A DNA stretch of 64,000 nucleotides from Siphonodentalium dalli (Eukaryota; Mollusca; Scaphopoda; Gadilida; Siphonodentaliidae), in the NCBI GenBank assembly GCA_032622095.1, contig CP136066.1, positions 130,727,917 through 130,791,916 of the forward strand, given 5' to 3'. The notes beneath the pieces were generated by a model. It had not been told where the DNA came from. It worked only from the letters and a program-made list of their open reading frames with translations, and did no database searches. Shown piece after piece: positions 47,254 through 57,794 of this stretch. Numbering within the stretch: position 1 is the stretch's first letter; each line of letters begins with the position of its first letter. Made by a program: the position numbers and the translations under genes.

Positions 47254-47502
47254 TCAGGTAGACTTGCTTTTGTTAGATCTATGTACATGTATATTGTCTC
47301 GAATGGTGAAGAAAGGCCGGATCATGTCGCATATAACGTTATCGGTTGCAATTTGTTCATTCTGCATAATAAATCTGTACTTCTCATAATATGTCATTTC
47401 TAAGAAATGAGGGCACGTTGCAATTATGTCCTTTACATAAGTTTCACGAATACTTTCGTAGGCCTGACATTCTAAGATGAAATGATATTCTGACTCATAC
47501 GG
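47254..47502 (-). pseudogene. LINE C-terminal fragment with simple-repeat tail
   Basis: An open minus-strand frame reading PYESEYHFILECQAYESIRE, then TYVKDIIATCPHFLEMTYYE, KYRFIMQNEQIATDNVICDM and IRPFFTIRDNIHVHRSNKSK, with a stop. 'E-x-x-Y-H-F-I-L-E-C-x-x-Y-x-x-x-R' is the terminal zinc-like region of many CR1-like LINEs. An in-frame TGA precedes it, and the first Cys pair is not seen. The remainder of the element is missing. Confidence 0.6.
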
Positions 47503-47540
47503 TCAAATGCTCGTAGCCCGTTTATATATAACCATGAGTA

Positions 47541-48124
47541 TATGCCAGATACACAAAAACCGATGTTCTTTTGACCATGTATTTATTCATGGTGTGTGTG
47601 CCTGTGGTTGACCATAACCTGGTGATCGGTGTTATTTCTTTGAAAGGTAACCATGTTCGACTGGTGTCGTTGATAATCACTGTGTATATCCGACACCGGA
47701 TATTATGTAGGAAAATTTCATTTGTTTACGTAATATGCCTAATTGTTTTTACCGAATATTCGTGATTGTTAAAAACCAGGACACACCAGGAGGATAAAAT
47801 CCCTCTGAATAATAGTAGAGTATACCATACTTCTAAGATTTACTATTTATCACATAATTAACCCACAAAACCAGCTTCATAATTATTGGTAAGTCACACG
47901 TGTAATATTAGCGCGTGCGACGACGTCACGCCATTATTTAAATGACTTGAGATTGCTGAAGTTTTTGATTGTTGTTTTCGATGAATACTTTATTTGATAA
48001 TGTGATAAAAAGTATCTCAAACTCGTTCTATTTTATACGTAATTTATCAACATCGTCCACTAAATTCTATTTGAGCCTCGGTAAACCTTGGCTCAAATCG
48101 AATTTAGTGAACTCGGTTGATAAA
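47541..48124. other. No gene recognised
   Basis: AT-rich sequence up to the insertion point of array 2. The short inverted phrases 'aatttagtgaactcgg' and 'tcgtccactaaattc' occur near 48055-48110. Confidence 0.4.
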
Positions 48125-48996
48125 TCTCATATATATTTTGAAGACCTCTGTTTGTCTGTCTGTATGTATGTATGTTTGTCATTGATACAAATCTACGATT
48201 CTCGACCGATCGGGACGAAACTTGGTACGTGTGTGTAGTTTGACCAGGCGGTGGACGTTGTCGTATTGGCGAGCCCATGCGGCGCCCACTTCGCGCATGC
48301 GCAGACGAGATATCGGAAACGGGTGGAGCTATCGACTTGAAATTTGCTATGTGAATGTACCTTGCCCCAGATACGAATTTTATCGGGTCGCCGAGCCCGT
48401 GCGACGCCAGCTTCGCGCATGCGCAGACGAGATATCGGAAACGGGTGGAGCTATCGATTTGAAATTTGGTATTTGAATGTATCTTGCCCCGGATACGAAT
48501 TTTATCGTGTCGCCGAGCCCGTGCGACGCCAGCTTCGCGCATGCGCAGACCAGATCTCGGAAACGGGTGGAGCTATCGACTTGAAATTTGGTATGTGCAT
48601 GTATCTTGCCCCGGATACGAATTTTATCGGGTCGCCGAGCCCGTGTGACGCCAGCTTCGCGCATGCGCAGACGAGATCTCGGAAACGGGTGGAGCTATCG
48701 ACTTGAAATTTGGTATGTGAATGTATCTCGCCCCGGATACGAATTTTATCGGGTCGCCGAGCCCATGCGACGCCAGCTTCGCGCATGCGCAGACGAGATC
48801 TCGGAAACGGGTCGAGCTATCGACTTGAAATTTGCTATTTGAATGTATCTTGTCCCGGATACGAATTTTATCGGGTCGCCGAGCCCGTGCGACGCCAGCT
48901 TCGCGCATGCGCAGACCAGATCTCGGAAACGGGTGGAGCTATCGACTTGAAATTTGGTTTTTGAATAGCCCGGACAACGTCGGGCTCATCGGCTAG
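48125..48996 (+). mobile_element. Helitron-like element, family B, complete copy, first unit of array 2
   Basis: Inserted after an A (48124) with TCTCATATATATTTTGAAG at its 5' end. Next come TCTG/TATG-rich sequence, the CTCGACCGATCGGGACGAAA block and six 122-bp units whose equivalent point recurs at 48325, 48447, 48569, 48691, 48813 and 48935. Its 3' end is the hairpin AGCCCG-GACAACGT-CGGGCT, then CATCGG and CTAG at 48993-48996. It is the best reference copy of family B in the window. No protein is encoded; the open frames along it shift with the 122-bp period, which is not a multiple of three. Confidence 0.8.
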
Positions 48997-49163
48997 TCTA
49001 CTATATATTTTGAGAACTACGTATATAAATATATAAATCGGGTAAAATTGAAAAAAACAAAAAATTAAATTAAAACATTAAAAAGGCACAATTAATTAAC
49101 TCATTGAAAAACAAAAAATTAAATTAAAAAACGATTGCCGCCAGTGGCGGGCTAACCTGCTAG
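48997..49163 (+). mobile_element. Minimal family A Helitron-like element (167 bp)
   Basis: Starts TCTACTATATATTTTGAGAA right after the preceding CTAG and ends CTAG at 49160-49163. It is reduced to the 5' end, part of the A-rich module and the 3' hairpin CCGCC-AGT-GGCGG, and is the smallest copy seen. Confidence 0.75.
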
Positions 49164-49944
49164 TCTACTATATATTTTGAGAACTACGTATATAAATATA
49201 TATATATGTGTGTGTATGTGTGTATATACTTTATAGAATCGAAAACGGCTGGACCGATCGAGACCAAACTTTCCATCCAAGGGTAAAAATCCACGGGAAT
49301 GGTCGTCGCGCCATTTTGGAGAAGCTCCGAGCACCCGTTCTCCACACCCAGTCATAAAAAACCGGCACTGTGGGGTTAATCGCGTTGATAGTTAAAGAGC
49401 GTTCGTATCCGCAGTGTCGTTGATAAATAGCGTATGCGTGTAGTGTGATTCTTACGTCTGTGTCCGGGCGTGAGCGTGACTGTATCCAGACATGAGCGTG
49501 TTGTGTGATTCTTACGTACTTATGGCTTCCTAGGAACGGGGGAATTTTTTCATCGGGTCAGTTTTTCCACCCGAGGTGACCTTCATCTTGAAACGGGTAC
49601 CCACAAATGATATATATGTGTGTGTCCTTTATAGACTCGAACCGATTGAGCTCAAACTTGCTACCTACGAGAAGTGTCATGGACGGGTTAAATTGTGACC
49701 CCGACCTGACCTTGAAAATCGGGTAAAATTGAAAAACAAAAAATTAAATTAAAAAATTAAAAAGGCACAATTAACTCATTGAAAAACAAAAAATTAAATT
49801 AAAAAATTAATTAAAAAAGCCAGTAAATTAAAAAGGCACAAATAACTCATTGAAAAACAAAAAATTAAATTAAAAAATTCATTACAAAAATTAAAATTTG
49901 TCATGTTTCTGACGATTGCCGCCAGTGGCGGGCTAACCTGCTAG
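49164..49944 (+). mobile_element. Helitron-like element, family A, array 2
   Basis: Abuts the previous unit (CTAG/TCTACTATATATTTTGAG). It has the standard block order: GT tract, ATAGAATCGAAAACGGCTGG, the 'gttaatcgcgttgatagttaaagagcg' block, TATAGACTCGAACC, the A-rich module and 3' hairpin. CTAG at 49941-49944. Confidence 0.8.
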
Positions 49945-50683
49945 TCTACTATATATTTTGAGACTTCCGTATATAAATATATATGTGTATATGTACTTTA
50001 TTGAATCGAAAACGGCTGCACCGATCGAGACCAAACTTCCCATCTAAGGGTAAAAATCCACGGGAATGGTCGTGCGGCGTTTTGGAGAAGCTCTGAGCAC
50101 CCGTTCTCCACTCTCAGTCACAAAAAACGGCACTGTGGGGTTAATCGCGTTGATAGTTAAAGAGCGTTCGTATCCCCAGTGTCGTTGATAAAGAGTGTAA
50201 TGTGATTCTTACGTCTGGGTCCACACGTGAGCGTGACTGTATCCAGACATGAGCGTGTTGTGTGATTCTTACGTTCTTTTCATCTCGTCAGTTTTTCCAC
50301 CCGAGGTGACCTTCACCTTGAAACGGGTACCCACAAATGATATATGTGTGTGTCCTTTATAGACTCGAACCGATTGAGCTCAAATTTGCTACCTACGGGA
50401 AGTGTCATGGACGGGTTAAATTGTGACCCCGACCGGACCTTTACCTTGAAAATGATCAATTCAAGGTCAAATCGGGTAAAATTGAAAAACAAAAAATTAA
50501 ATTAAAAAATTAAAAAGGCACAATTAACTCATTGAAAAACAAAAAATTAAATTAAAAAATTAATTTTAAAAGCCAGTAAATTAAAAAGGCACAATAAACT
50601 CATTGAAAAACAAAAAATTAATTAAAAAAATTAAAATTTGTCATGTTTCTGACGATTGCCGCCAGTGGCGAGCTACCTGCTAG
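49945..50683 (+). mobile_element. Helitron-like element, family A, array 2
   Basis: Starts TCTACTATATATTTTGAG directly after CTAG and has the same blocks as the preceding unit. The 3' end has GAGCTACCTGCTAG at 50670-50683, slightly diverged. Confidence 0.8.
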
Positions 50684-51331
50684 TCTTCTACTATATATTT
50701 TGAGACTTCCGTATATAAATATATATGTGTATATGTACTTTATAGAATCGAAAACGGCTGCACCGATCAAGACCAAACTTCCCATCTAAGGGTAAAAACA
50801 CACGGGAATGGTCGTCGTGGCGTTTTGGAGAAGCTCCGAGCACCCGTTCTCCGCTCTCAGTCACAAAAAACGGCACTGTGGGGTTAATCGCGTTGATAGT
50901 TAAAGAGCGTTCGTATCCGCAGTGTCGTTGATAAAGAGCGTATGCGTGTAATGTGATTCTTACGTCTGTGTCCGGGCGTGAGCGTATGTATCCAGACATG
51001 AGCGTGTTGTGTGACTCTCACGTACTCAGGGCTTCCTAGGAACGGGGGAGATTAAAAAGAGTTTAATCTCCCCCGTTCCTAGGAAGCCCTAAGTGACTAT
51101 TACGTACTTAGGGCTTCCTAGGAACGGGGGAGATTAAAAAGGCACAATTAACTCATTGAAATTTTTTTTTTAATTAAAACATTAATTTAACAAAATTAAT
51201 TTAAAAAGCCAGTCAATTAAAAAGGCACAATTAACTCATTGAAAAAAAAAATTAAATTAAAAAATTAATTAAAAAAAATCAAAATTGTCATGTTTCTGAC
51301 GATTGCCGCCAGTGGCGGGCTAACCCGCTAG
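50684..51331 (+). mobile_element. Helitron-like element, family A, last unit of array 2, with internal palindrome
   Basis: Starts TCTTCTACTATATATTTTGA and ends CCCGCTAG at 51324-51331, followed by T. The block containing GGGCTTCCTAGGAACGGGGG occurs three times: 51028-51056, inverted at 51062-51090 (29-base perfect arms, 5-base loop), and directly again near 51109. The second half of the standard block order is missing. Confidence 0.8.
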
Positions 51332-51656
51332 TTCCGTATAAAATAGAAACTCATGTGAGATCCTCTATCTATACATTCTGGTTATAAAGTAAGTCCTCAG
51401 AAATCACGATTATTAGGTTAAATTATACGGATCGTCTGCAACTTGGTCTGATAAACACCGATTTTCTCATATCTAAAACGTCTCTATGTTTACATATTGA
51501 TATGCACAGTGACTTACATATCACGAAACATGAGTTTTGTTTTGGCTGTTTGTTAATATTATTGGCGAAAGACATAATTATTTGGTGCACGGCGAATCAT
51601 CGTGACCGTGATGATGTTTAATGATATGACCTCCATTTTGACCCACATATTTGCCT

Positions 51657-51896
51657 TCAAATAGCAGATATTGTTTTGGGCTTGCAATATTCCGTACAGT
51701 AATAAAACGTGGGAATTTCAATTTGCTCGACAGTGATCCTGCAATGATTTTTCTGAGCTTGTGTCTCATATGGTTGTTGTAGCACACTTGGCGACATGCT
51801 TCCATGATGTCTTGAGTTATGCATCTTCAGGTTATACTTGTAAATAGTTTTAAATCCGCATATCTCACATGTTGTTCGTTGTCCACCGAACAGACA
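51657..51896 (-). CDS. C2H2 zinc-finger fragment
   Basis: An open minus-strand frame of 79 codons, after two TAG codons and before a TGA at 51657-51659, with no ATG at its start. It carries one good C2H2 finger, CEICGFKTIYKYNLKMHNSR followed by HHG, with spacing C-x2-C-x12-H-x3-H. A Cys/His-poor tail includes PYETQAQKNHCRITVEQIEI and PTFYYCTEYCKPKTISAI. Zinc fingers of this kind bind DNA or RNA. It may be an exon of a host zinc-finger gene (a CGTAG acceptor-like sequence lies at the upstream edge) or a captured fragment, since it lies about 300 bp from the end of Helitron array 2. No other fingers were seen nearby. Confidence 0.5.
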   Translation of the reverse strand, partial: CLFGGQRTTCEICGFKTIYKYNLKMHNSRHHGSMSPSVLQQPYETQAQKNHCRITVEQIEIPTFYYCTEYCKPKTISAI

Positions 51897-53099
51897 CTAC
51901 TACGGTGCGATATCAAATGATGACAAATTGGACAAAATTAATAACTTGATCACAAATTGTGCCATTTATACATGCACGCAGTACATGTAAACGGCACTTT
52001 GAACGGATATAGTGTGGTCGTGGTAGAGTTGAATCCGGAATTCGATACCAGCTGATTTTAGTGTCATTCGACGCAGAAAAACACCAGGAACAACATATCC
52101 AAAATCCGCAAAAATCCACTCGGGAAAATTCAGGATCCAAGATGGCGTCCATAACGTCTGTTGTTATCGGAAAATATTGAATTTCTGCGGTAGGTGCTCC
52201 AATTAATGCCAAATTCGTAATAAATTGAAATATACACGAACAATGCTTAGTCGTAAACCATATCTGTAGAATGTTTTTCCCAAAATGGCCGCCAAAATGG
52301 ACAAAATTGAAAGAAACTTGCATTTTGTGCAAAATTGAATAGCTAGTCCTATACGAGTTAACAATGACCACACTAATATCACGATGTGAACATGGTTTTA
52401 TCTGATTAATGACCTGAATTGCAAATATGAAGGCTATTATAACCCCAGTACATGAATGATGTGGTAAGACCATTGCTGGTGAAATTATTGGCAGCTACGA
52501 ACGGGTGTTCACGCCCCATGTAGTTTCGGCGAATATTTAGTTTAAATGTTGATGACCCCACCCCTCCCAACACCACACCACTCCAAATAGAGAGCATTGT
52601 TGGACTATTCTATTATGGTCGCTGCCATCCATATGGTGAAATGAGTCGCAATGGCAAAATTATGTCACCTGTCCTTGTAGGATAACCCCATGCAAATTCA
52701 AGAACCATCCAATTAATATACAGGTCAAATTTAAACAGCTGACATTTATACAGGATGCAGCGGGCCTGGCCGTTTGGCAACTGCAAACGAGTCAAACTGC
52801 TAAACACCCACTTAGATCAACCAATGGGATCCATAGTCCCATATCTGCAGGAATGATAAGAACAATTTATGGTAAATAATATTAATATAGATGAATATTT
52901 ATGCATAGATGAATATCTTTCATGCTCACAAGTTTAACTAACTAAATTTATTAGAAAAGGAAAACAATATTTTTCATTAGTTGAGCAAATATGAACAAAG
53001 GTATTGTATTGAGCATATATTCGTGGACCAGCATCCATAATATGAAGGCAAAACTTATACTTACATTGAAATGTTAATTGAGAGGAGCCAAATAGTAGA
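51897..53099. other. No gene recognised
   Basis: Contains a 186-codon minus-strand open frame (51913-52473), which I do not regard as a gene because of its composition, and phrases such as AAAATGGCCGCCAAAATGG near 52280. Confidence 0.4.
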
Positions 53100-53225
53100 G
53101 CAATTACCCTCCTTATCAAAATTGGATAGGAGTTCCGGGGAGCCGGAACATCGAGGAAGGGCTTAATAAGTTGCAATTTTTTTTGGCCCTATCCCCTTTG
53201 TATATTATAGATATCAAATAAATTT
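53100..53225 (+). mobile_element. LINE-like 3' tail remnant
   Basis: The sequence GGGCTTAATAAGTTGCAATT, then CCCTATCCCCTTTGTATATT and ATCAAATAAATTTC resembles that at 17030-17165. I infer a shared 3'UTR end of a LINE family, without coding sequence. Confidence 0.4.
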
Positions 53226-53666
53226 CAAGTCAAGCTGGAGCGATTGATCTCCTTAAAAACCTGGCCTGACTTCGTTTCAGCACATTTCATTGTAGCGAAT
53301 AACTAAGGGGATCGGATTACACGTTATTTCATCTTAATTGTAGTTAGTCGATCGTAGTTATCTCGTTTGTTGACCTTTATCGAAAAACAAACACACTATG
53401 TGTCGATTTCTGGGCTATAAAGTTGTTTCTTTCTGGAAGGCGACAGCGCCAATTCGCACGACAGTAAATACATCGTGATTTGTAATTTGCCGTACACGTC
53501 TAGCATCTAACGGTTAAGAATGATTGTGTGCGGATGCGCTGACAATTCCCATACACATTACCACTCCTTTCTTCGTTGGTACAATCTCTCCAGGAACACA
53601 TTGATGACTCGACTCAAGAAAATTAAAGAGGGTGTATTAAATCATTATTGATATTTTCCCGTGCAG

Positions 53667-53873
53667 GAACGCGCTATCATTGAACAGTACTCCGAGTGTG
53701 TTGAACCGTTCAACTTATCATCGATAATCCACGAAGGCGATTATATAGCGAACGTATTCAGCGAGAAACTTTGTCAAAATCATTATGCATTATACATGAA
53801 ATTGATTAAATTCCAACAGTGGTATACTATCAAGAAGACAAAATTGGCAAAGTTCCTGCATAATATCCGATGA
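53667..53873 (+). CDS. Candidate terminal exon, unknown product
   Basis: Preceded by a pyrimidine-rich acceptor (ATTTTCCCGTGCAG ending at 53666). It is then open for 68 codons in phase 0 to a TGA at 53871-53873. It reads ERAIIEQYSECVEPFNLSSI, then IHEGDYIANVFSEKLCQNHY and LYMKLIKFQQWYTIKKTKLA. The composition is that of a normal soluble, Lys/Tyr-rich helical protein, but no family is recognised and no upstream exon was identified. Confidence 0.3.
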   Translation, partial: ERAIIEQYSECVEPFNLSSIIHEGDYIANVFSEKLCQNHYALYMKLIKFQQWYTIKKTKLAKFLHNIR

Positions 53874-55604
53874 TGGATATACACAGTGATAATGAGATTA
53901 GCGGTTTCTATGTCTTGTCTGGTCATATTTACTGTTTGAACTTTGTCTGAAATAGACGCACTTTTTATACTAAAATTTGCGCAACGGGAGCGCAGGGAAA
54001 TCGCACGTCGAGTTGGTTTAAGGGTTTTTAGAAAAAGTATTTATATGATATAGAGAGCCAACAGAACGATACCATATATGTATACTATATACGACTGCAT
54101 CCAATTTGGGTTTATTGTGATATCTTTAGTGTAGTTTGGTGGTTATGAGAGCTCATTTCCCCCTGATTTCTGCTCCATATGTGGTCTTCTCCTTTAAAAT
54201 TTCTATATGATTTCAAACAGGGATGGCGCCATGATATCCCTGACGCAGGGGCTATACGATTCCTCGACCGGGGGCCCGGCTTTAGCTACCGGGTTTACCA
54301 TTGCAGATCTCACCGACGGGGATGGCTATCCCTCCCCGACAGGGGTGGGGATGTAGCCCCATGACTCCTCCCCGGGCACCACCCAACACAATTTAGTATC
54401 AATGATTTCTCGTCTTCAGTGAATGCAAGACCGTGCTCTTAGCATAGGGTGCCAAGCAGGGGCGTATCGATAGGGGTGGTTATACTGTAGTCAAACCTAA
54501 TGCAACATTAATTGGAAAATTCACACTAAAATTAGGTTGAAATTATTCTCGTAGTTTGATTTTCCAACAATTTCTTAGTGACGAATTTGTTGTTTTTAGA
54601 CCAACATTTGCATATTTCCATTTCATTTGCAAAATCCGGGACTGAAATGGCCATCAGTTGGCAATTTTCAAACCTAAGGGTGAGTTAACAATTTCCCCGA
54701 ATTGGAAAAGCTTGAGGCCAGTCTAGATGCTAGGATTGTCAAATTTTCATGTTAAGATTTTCAAAATGTTCTCACATCGGGCCTAACCTAACCATCGGCC
54801 GACCCGTGCGTTCTGTGTCCTTGCCAGTAGTTACTTGCTAATTAATTTAAGAAAAAATAAATCGGGGTGTAAATTTGTCTGGCGTTATACCACCAGATGT
54901 TTTTAATCCCATACTGGGCTGAACTATTCTTTTCACCCCCAGCATGGCCAGTGGCCACAATAATACTGGTCATTTAGAATAGGCTACCATCTAGTAGTAT
55001 GCGGGGGAACATTTGGGTTGTGCAAATTGAATTAAGCAAACTTGTGAGTTTGGTGTGGTTCAATGGTGTGGGGTGCAGTTGCAAATTCCAAGATAGAGAC
55101 CACCCCAATGAAAACTCTATAGCCAAGTCCCGAGTGCCAAATATCCCAGACTCAACTTGCTCCTCGCGACATAGTTTCTACTTTCGGCACAGGCCTATTT
55201 GTTTTCTATCTGAGAATACACTGCACCGGCGGCAATATATTGACCATACTCTGAATGAAAACGCTTCCGTGGCGATCACAAGGTAACGTCGTGCTGCAAG
55301 TAAGACGATAATTGTGTTGTAGAAATGATACGGAAGATCGATTGTCAAAAAACGCAAATTAAAATACACAGGGCAAGGCTAATCGATCCAAACTGTGGAG
55401 TGTGTTTTCATTGTGTATTTATCGCATATAAAACCATGGTTATATATAAACGGGCTACGAGCATCTGACCGCTGGGGTGCAATCAGAATTTCTGTAGTGT
55501 ACACTCCACCCCGTTTGCCACGTCCTCCGGTATAGACATATGTGCTTTCCTTATAACATATTGTGCTATTTATTTATAGAAATATGATCCTACCTTTACA
55601 CTGT
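53874..55604. other. No gene recognised
   Basis: Includes a more GC-rich patch at about 54220-54380 with CCCCGACAGGGGTGGGGA-like palindromic phrases, and a 37-bp segment (55434-55470) that matches 47501-47537 in reverse complement with two differences. Confidence 0.4.
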
Positions 55605-55910
55605 TGGGTGGTACTCCTGGCGATGTGGTTCTCTACCGGGTTTCGTGAGCATTTTTGAGCGACGATTCCGATTCTCTATCGAGTAATCGCGACATAAAAC
55701 GTAAAACATAATAACATTAGAACAGTGTTTCATGGGTTTCATAGCGCTATCGTGAAATTATAGTCACTGGTCAACAGTTTGTGTAAAAAAAAAAAAGAAG
55801 TTAAAAACTAAACCCGAAATGCACAGTAATTGACTTTCTATTTTCCGATTCCGATTCTCCGCTAAGGACTCCGATTCTCTACCGAGCGCTCGGTTCTCTG
55901 CGAATAGCTT
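55605..55910. repeat. Left cluster of an inverted-motif pair
   Basis: Contains several copies, minus-strand sense, of a phrase like GGTAGAGAATCGGAGT, and a segment whose reverse complement (GGTAGAGAACCACATCGCCA then GGAGTA) matches the plus-strand segment near 58261-58290 at 26 of 29 positions. The right partner is at 57795-58290, so the pair flanks the ORF at 56155-56595 and the tandem repeats after it. The similarity is strong only in short blocks. Confidence 0.45.
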
Positions 55911-56154
55911 GATTTCTACCAATATGACTACATAATTAGTCATAAACATGACACACGATGAGCGGCGGCCATATGCTTTGACATGGGTGTTCAGATCCAC
56001 TGGTTCGTCCGATATAATACAGCTGGTTCAAAGAAAACTTAATTACAATTACAACATTTACACCAAGTGTCTCCCTCTGTATAGCGTCCTATGATGGTCC
56101 CTACTCTTAATGGCCACATTTGTTTTTATGTCATCGCTAGAGAGAACCGAATGT

Positions 56155-56595
56155 TTATATTTTACAGACATCAAATAATTGAAAGGTAATGCTATTAAAA
56201 GCAAAACGTCTGGTTGCTAACTCTCGCATGAAACATTGCCACTCTTCCAGTCGGTCATGCTCGGTGAGAAAATCTACTATATCTGACAACAACTGTAACA
56301 ATTCGTCTATAGCACGAGCAGAATAAGATACTGTCATGCTAATATCCGATTCTCCATGAAACAGCTCTTTGTGTGAAGTCACATATCGCATCACTTTCTT
56401 CAGAGGACTTTCAGATATGTCGGTTTCGGTTTCTTCCGGAAATGTAAAAACGCCACCATCCTCAGGCTCGTTTAAGCGGACGGATGACAGATCACAGGGT
56501 AGTATTTTTGGAATAATCCCGAAATGCTTCACCATGTACTGTGTGTTGCGAATATCATCACTCGATACGACGCACAGCAAGACGATCTCGAGATC
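56155..56595 (-). CDS. Unknown protein, probable terminal exon (about 146 residues)
   Basis: A minus-strand frame from a CACAAG acceptor-like sequence (exon start about 56595; the pyrimidine-containing stretch CTATCCTCATTG lies before it) to a TAA. It reads DLEIVLLCVVSSDDIRNTQY, then MVKHFGIIPKILPCDLSS, an acidic linker FPEETETDISESPLKKVM, RYVTSHKELFHGESDISMTV and a helical C terminus DELLQLLSDIVDFLTEHDRL and WQCFMRELATRRF. The balanced composition and the alternation of hydrophobic and charged residues suggest a real protein. No family is recognised. No ATG is found in the open region before the likely acceptor, so it should be joined to an upstream exon beyond 56600, which was not found. 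Confidence 0.5.
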   Translation of the reverse strand, partial: DLEIVLLCVVSSDDIRNTQYMVKHFGIIPKILPCDLSSVRLNEPEDGGVFTFPEETETDISESPLKKVMRYVTSHKELFHGESDISMTVSYSARAIDELLQLLSDIVDFLTEHDRLEEWQCFMRELATRRFAFNSITFQLFDVCKI

Positions 56596-56599
56596 CTTG

Positions 56600-57330
56600 T
56601 GTGCAATGAGGATAGATTTTTGTTATTCTGTCAAATTTCATTGGACCGTGACCAACTTCAAACTTGGCCTTTGTCTTCTGAAATTTTAACTACGTACCAC
56701 ATATCAAGAGATTCAGTTGAATTTAAAAACAATCAGAAAACTAAAAATAAACTTATCACCCGGAAACCAACATAATCGGCCAATTTTAAGTCGATAAGGT
56801 CCAAAAATGAGCGAACCAAACCCAAATTCAAACTTGGCCTGTATCTTCATGTGGTAAATCCAAATGACCAAATTAAAAAACAATCAGATTGCAAAGACTA
56901 AAGTTATCACACGGAAACCAAAATAATCGTCAAATTCTTAGTCGACAAGGACCATAACTCCGGAAAAATGGGCGGACCGAACCCATATTCGAACTTAATC
57001 TGTATTTGGAGCTCATGAACTCTCGCATACCAAATTTGGTTCAGATTCGATCGCACAAACTAAAGATATCATCCGGAAACCTCAAAACGACAAAATTCTA
57101 AGTCGAAAAAGGGGCCATAACTCCGGACCTAACTTGACCTGTATTTCGAGCTCATAAACTCACATACCAATTTTGGTTTCGATCCTTTAACCAAAATAAA
57201 GTTCTCATCCGGAATCTTCCCGCACGGACGGATGCACGGGCGTCTCGACAACTCGACGGACTGACGGGCGGACACCGGCTATTTTAATAGTCTCCCAAAA
57301 AAAATTCGGGGGACAAAATGTATACTAAAC
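56600..57330 (+). repeat. Degenerate tandem repeat (about 150 bp) ending in a repeat-family 3' block
   Basis: Recurring phrases include 'caaacttggcctgtat', CATCCGGAAACC, 'tctaagtcga' and ACCATAACTCCGG, in four or so diverged units. The stretch closes with GGACGGATGCACGGGCGTC, GACGGACTGACGGGCGGACA and CCCAAAAAAAATTCGGGGGA. This style of tandem unit with a closing 'ggacgga/actgacggg' tail is a recurrent interspersed-repeat form in invertebrate genomes. Not coding. Confidence 0.65.
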
Positions 57331-57794
57331 TCGTCCGCATACGTATTTGCTTCACTGCGCCTAAACATAAACAGGAGAAATCCATACTATTACATATAAT
57401 TCACTTAAAAGTATCATAAAATAAAATTGCTTTTAAAAATGTTATACATTTCTCATAATAGTCACAATTCCTGTCCCAGTTTATACTAAAAATAAAACAA
57501 AACAACTATTGCCCAGTGACATAAGCTAAATTTATTATCCCACTTGCTGAAACTTCTTATGTTATACCTATCAATCAATAGAGAAACTTCAGGTACTAGA
57601 TAAATGCACGTGTACGGGAAGAGAAATAATGTCCGCAAGAAACAACAATATGATATGTGCTCAGTAATTGTTTGCATGTCGTAACTTTGTGAGAAAGTGA
57701 TGTTATAATTGCGAACCTAATACAATATTTTGTTTTAGCCCAATAATTGTTTGAACATGATTTTGGCGTTAGATGTAAAAACTACTCCGCACAT

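Noticed and set aside
48240-48960. Regular direct repeats as a possible CRISPR array
   Set aside because: The units are 122 bp with no alternation of short repeat and unique spacer, and the context is eukaryotic mobile DNA.
51913-52473. 186-codon minus-strand open frame
   Set aside because: Rich in Ile, Phe, Cys and His without domain pattern, no plausible splice or start context, and the plus strand resembles interspersed-repeat phrases such as AAAATGGCCGCC; likely chance in AT-rich DNA.
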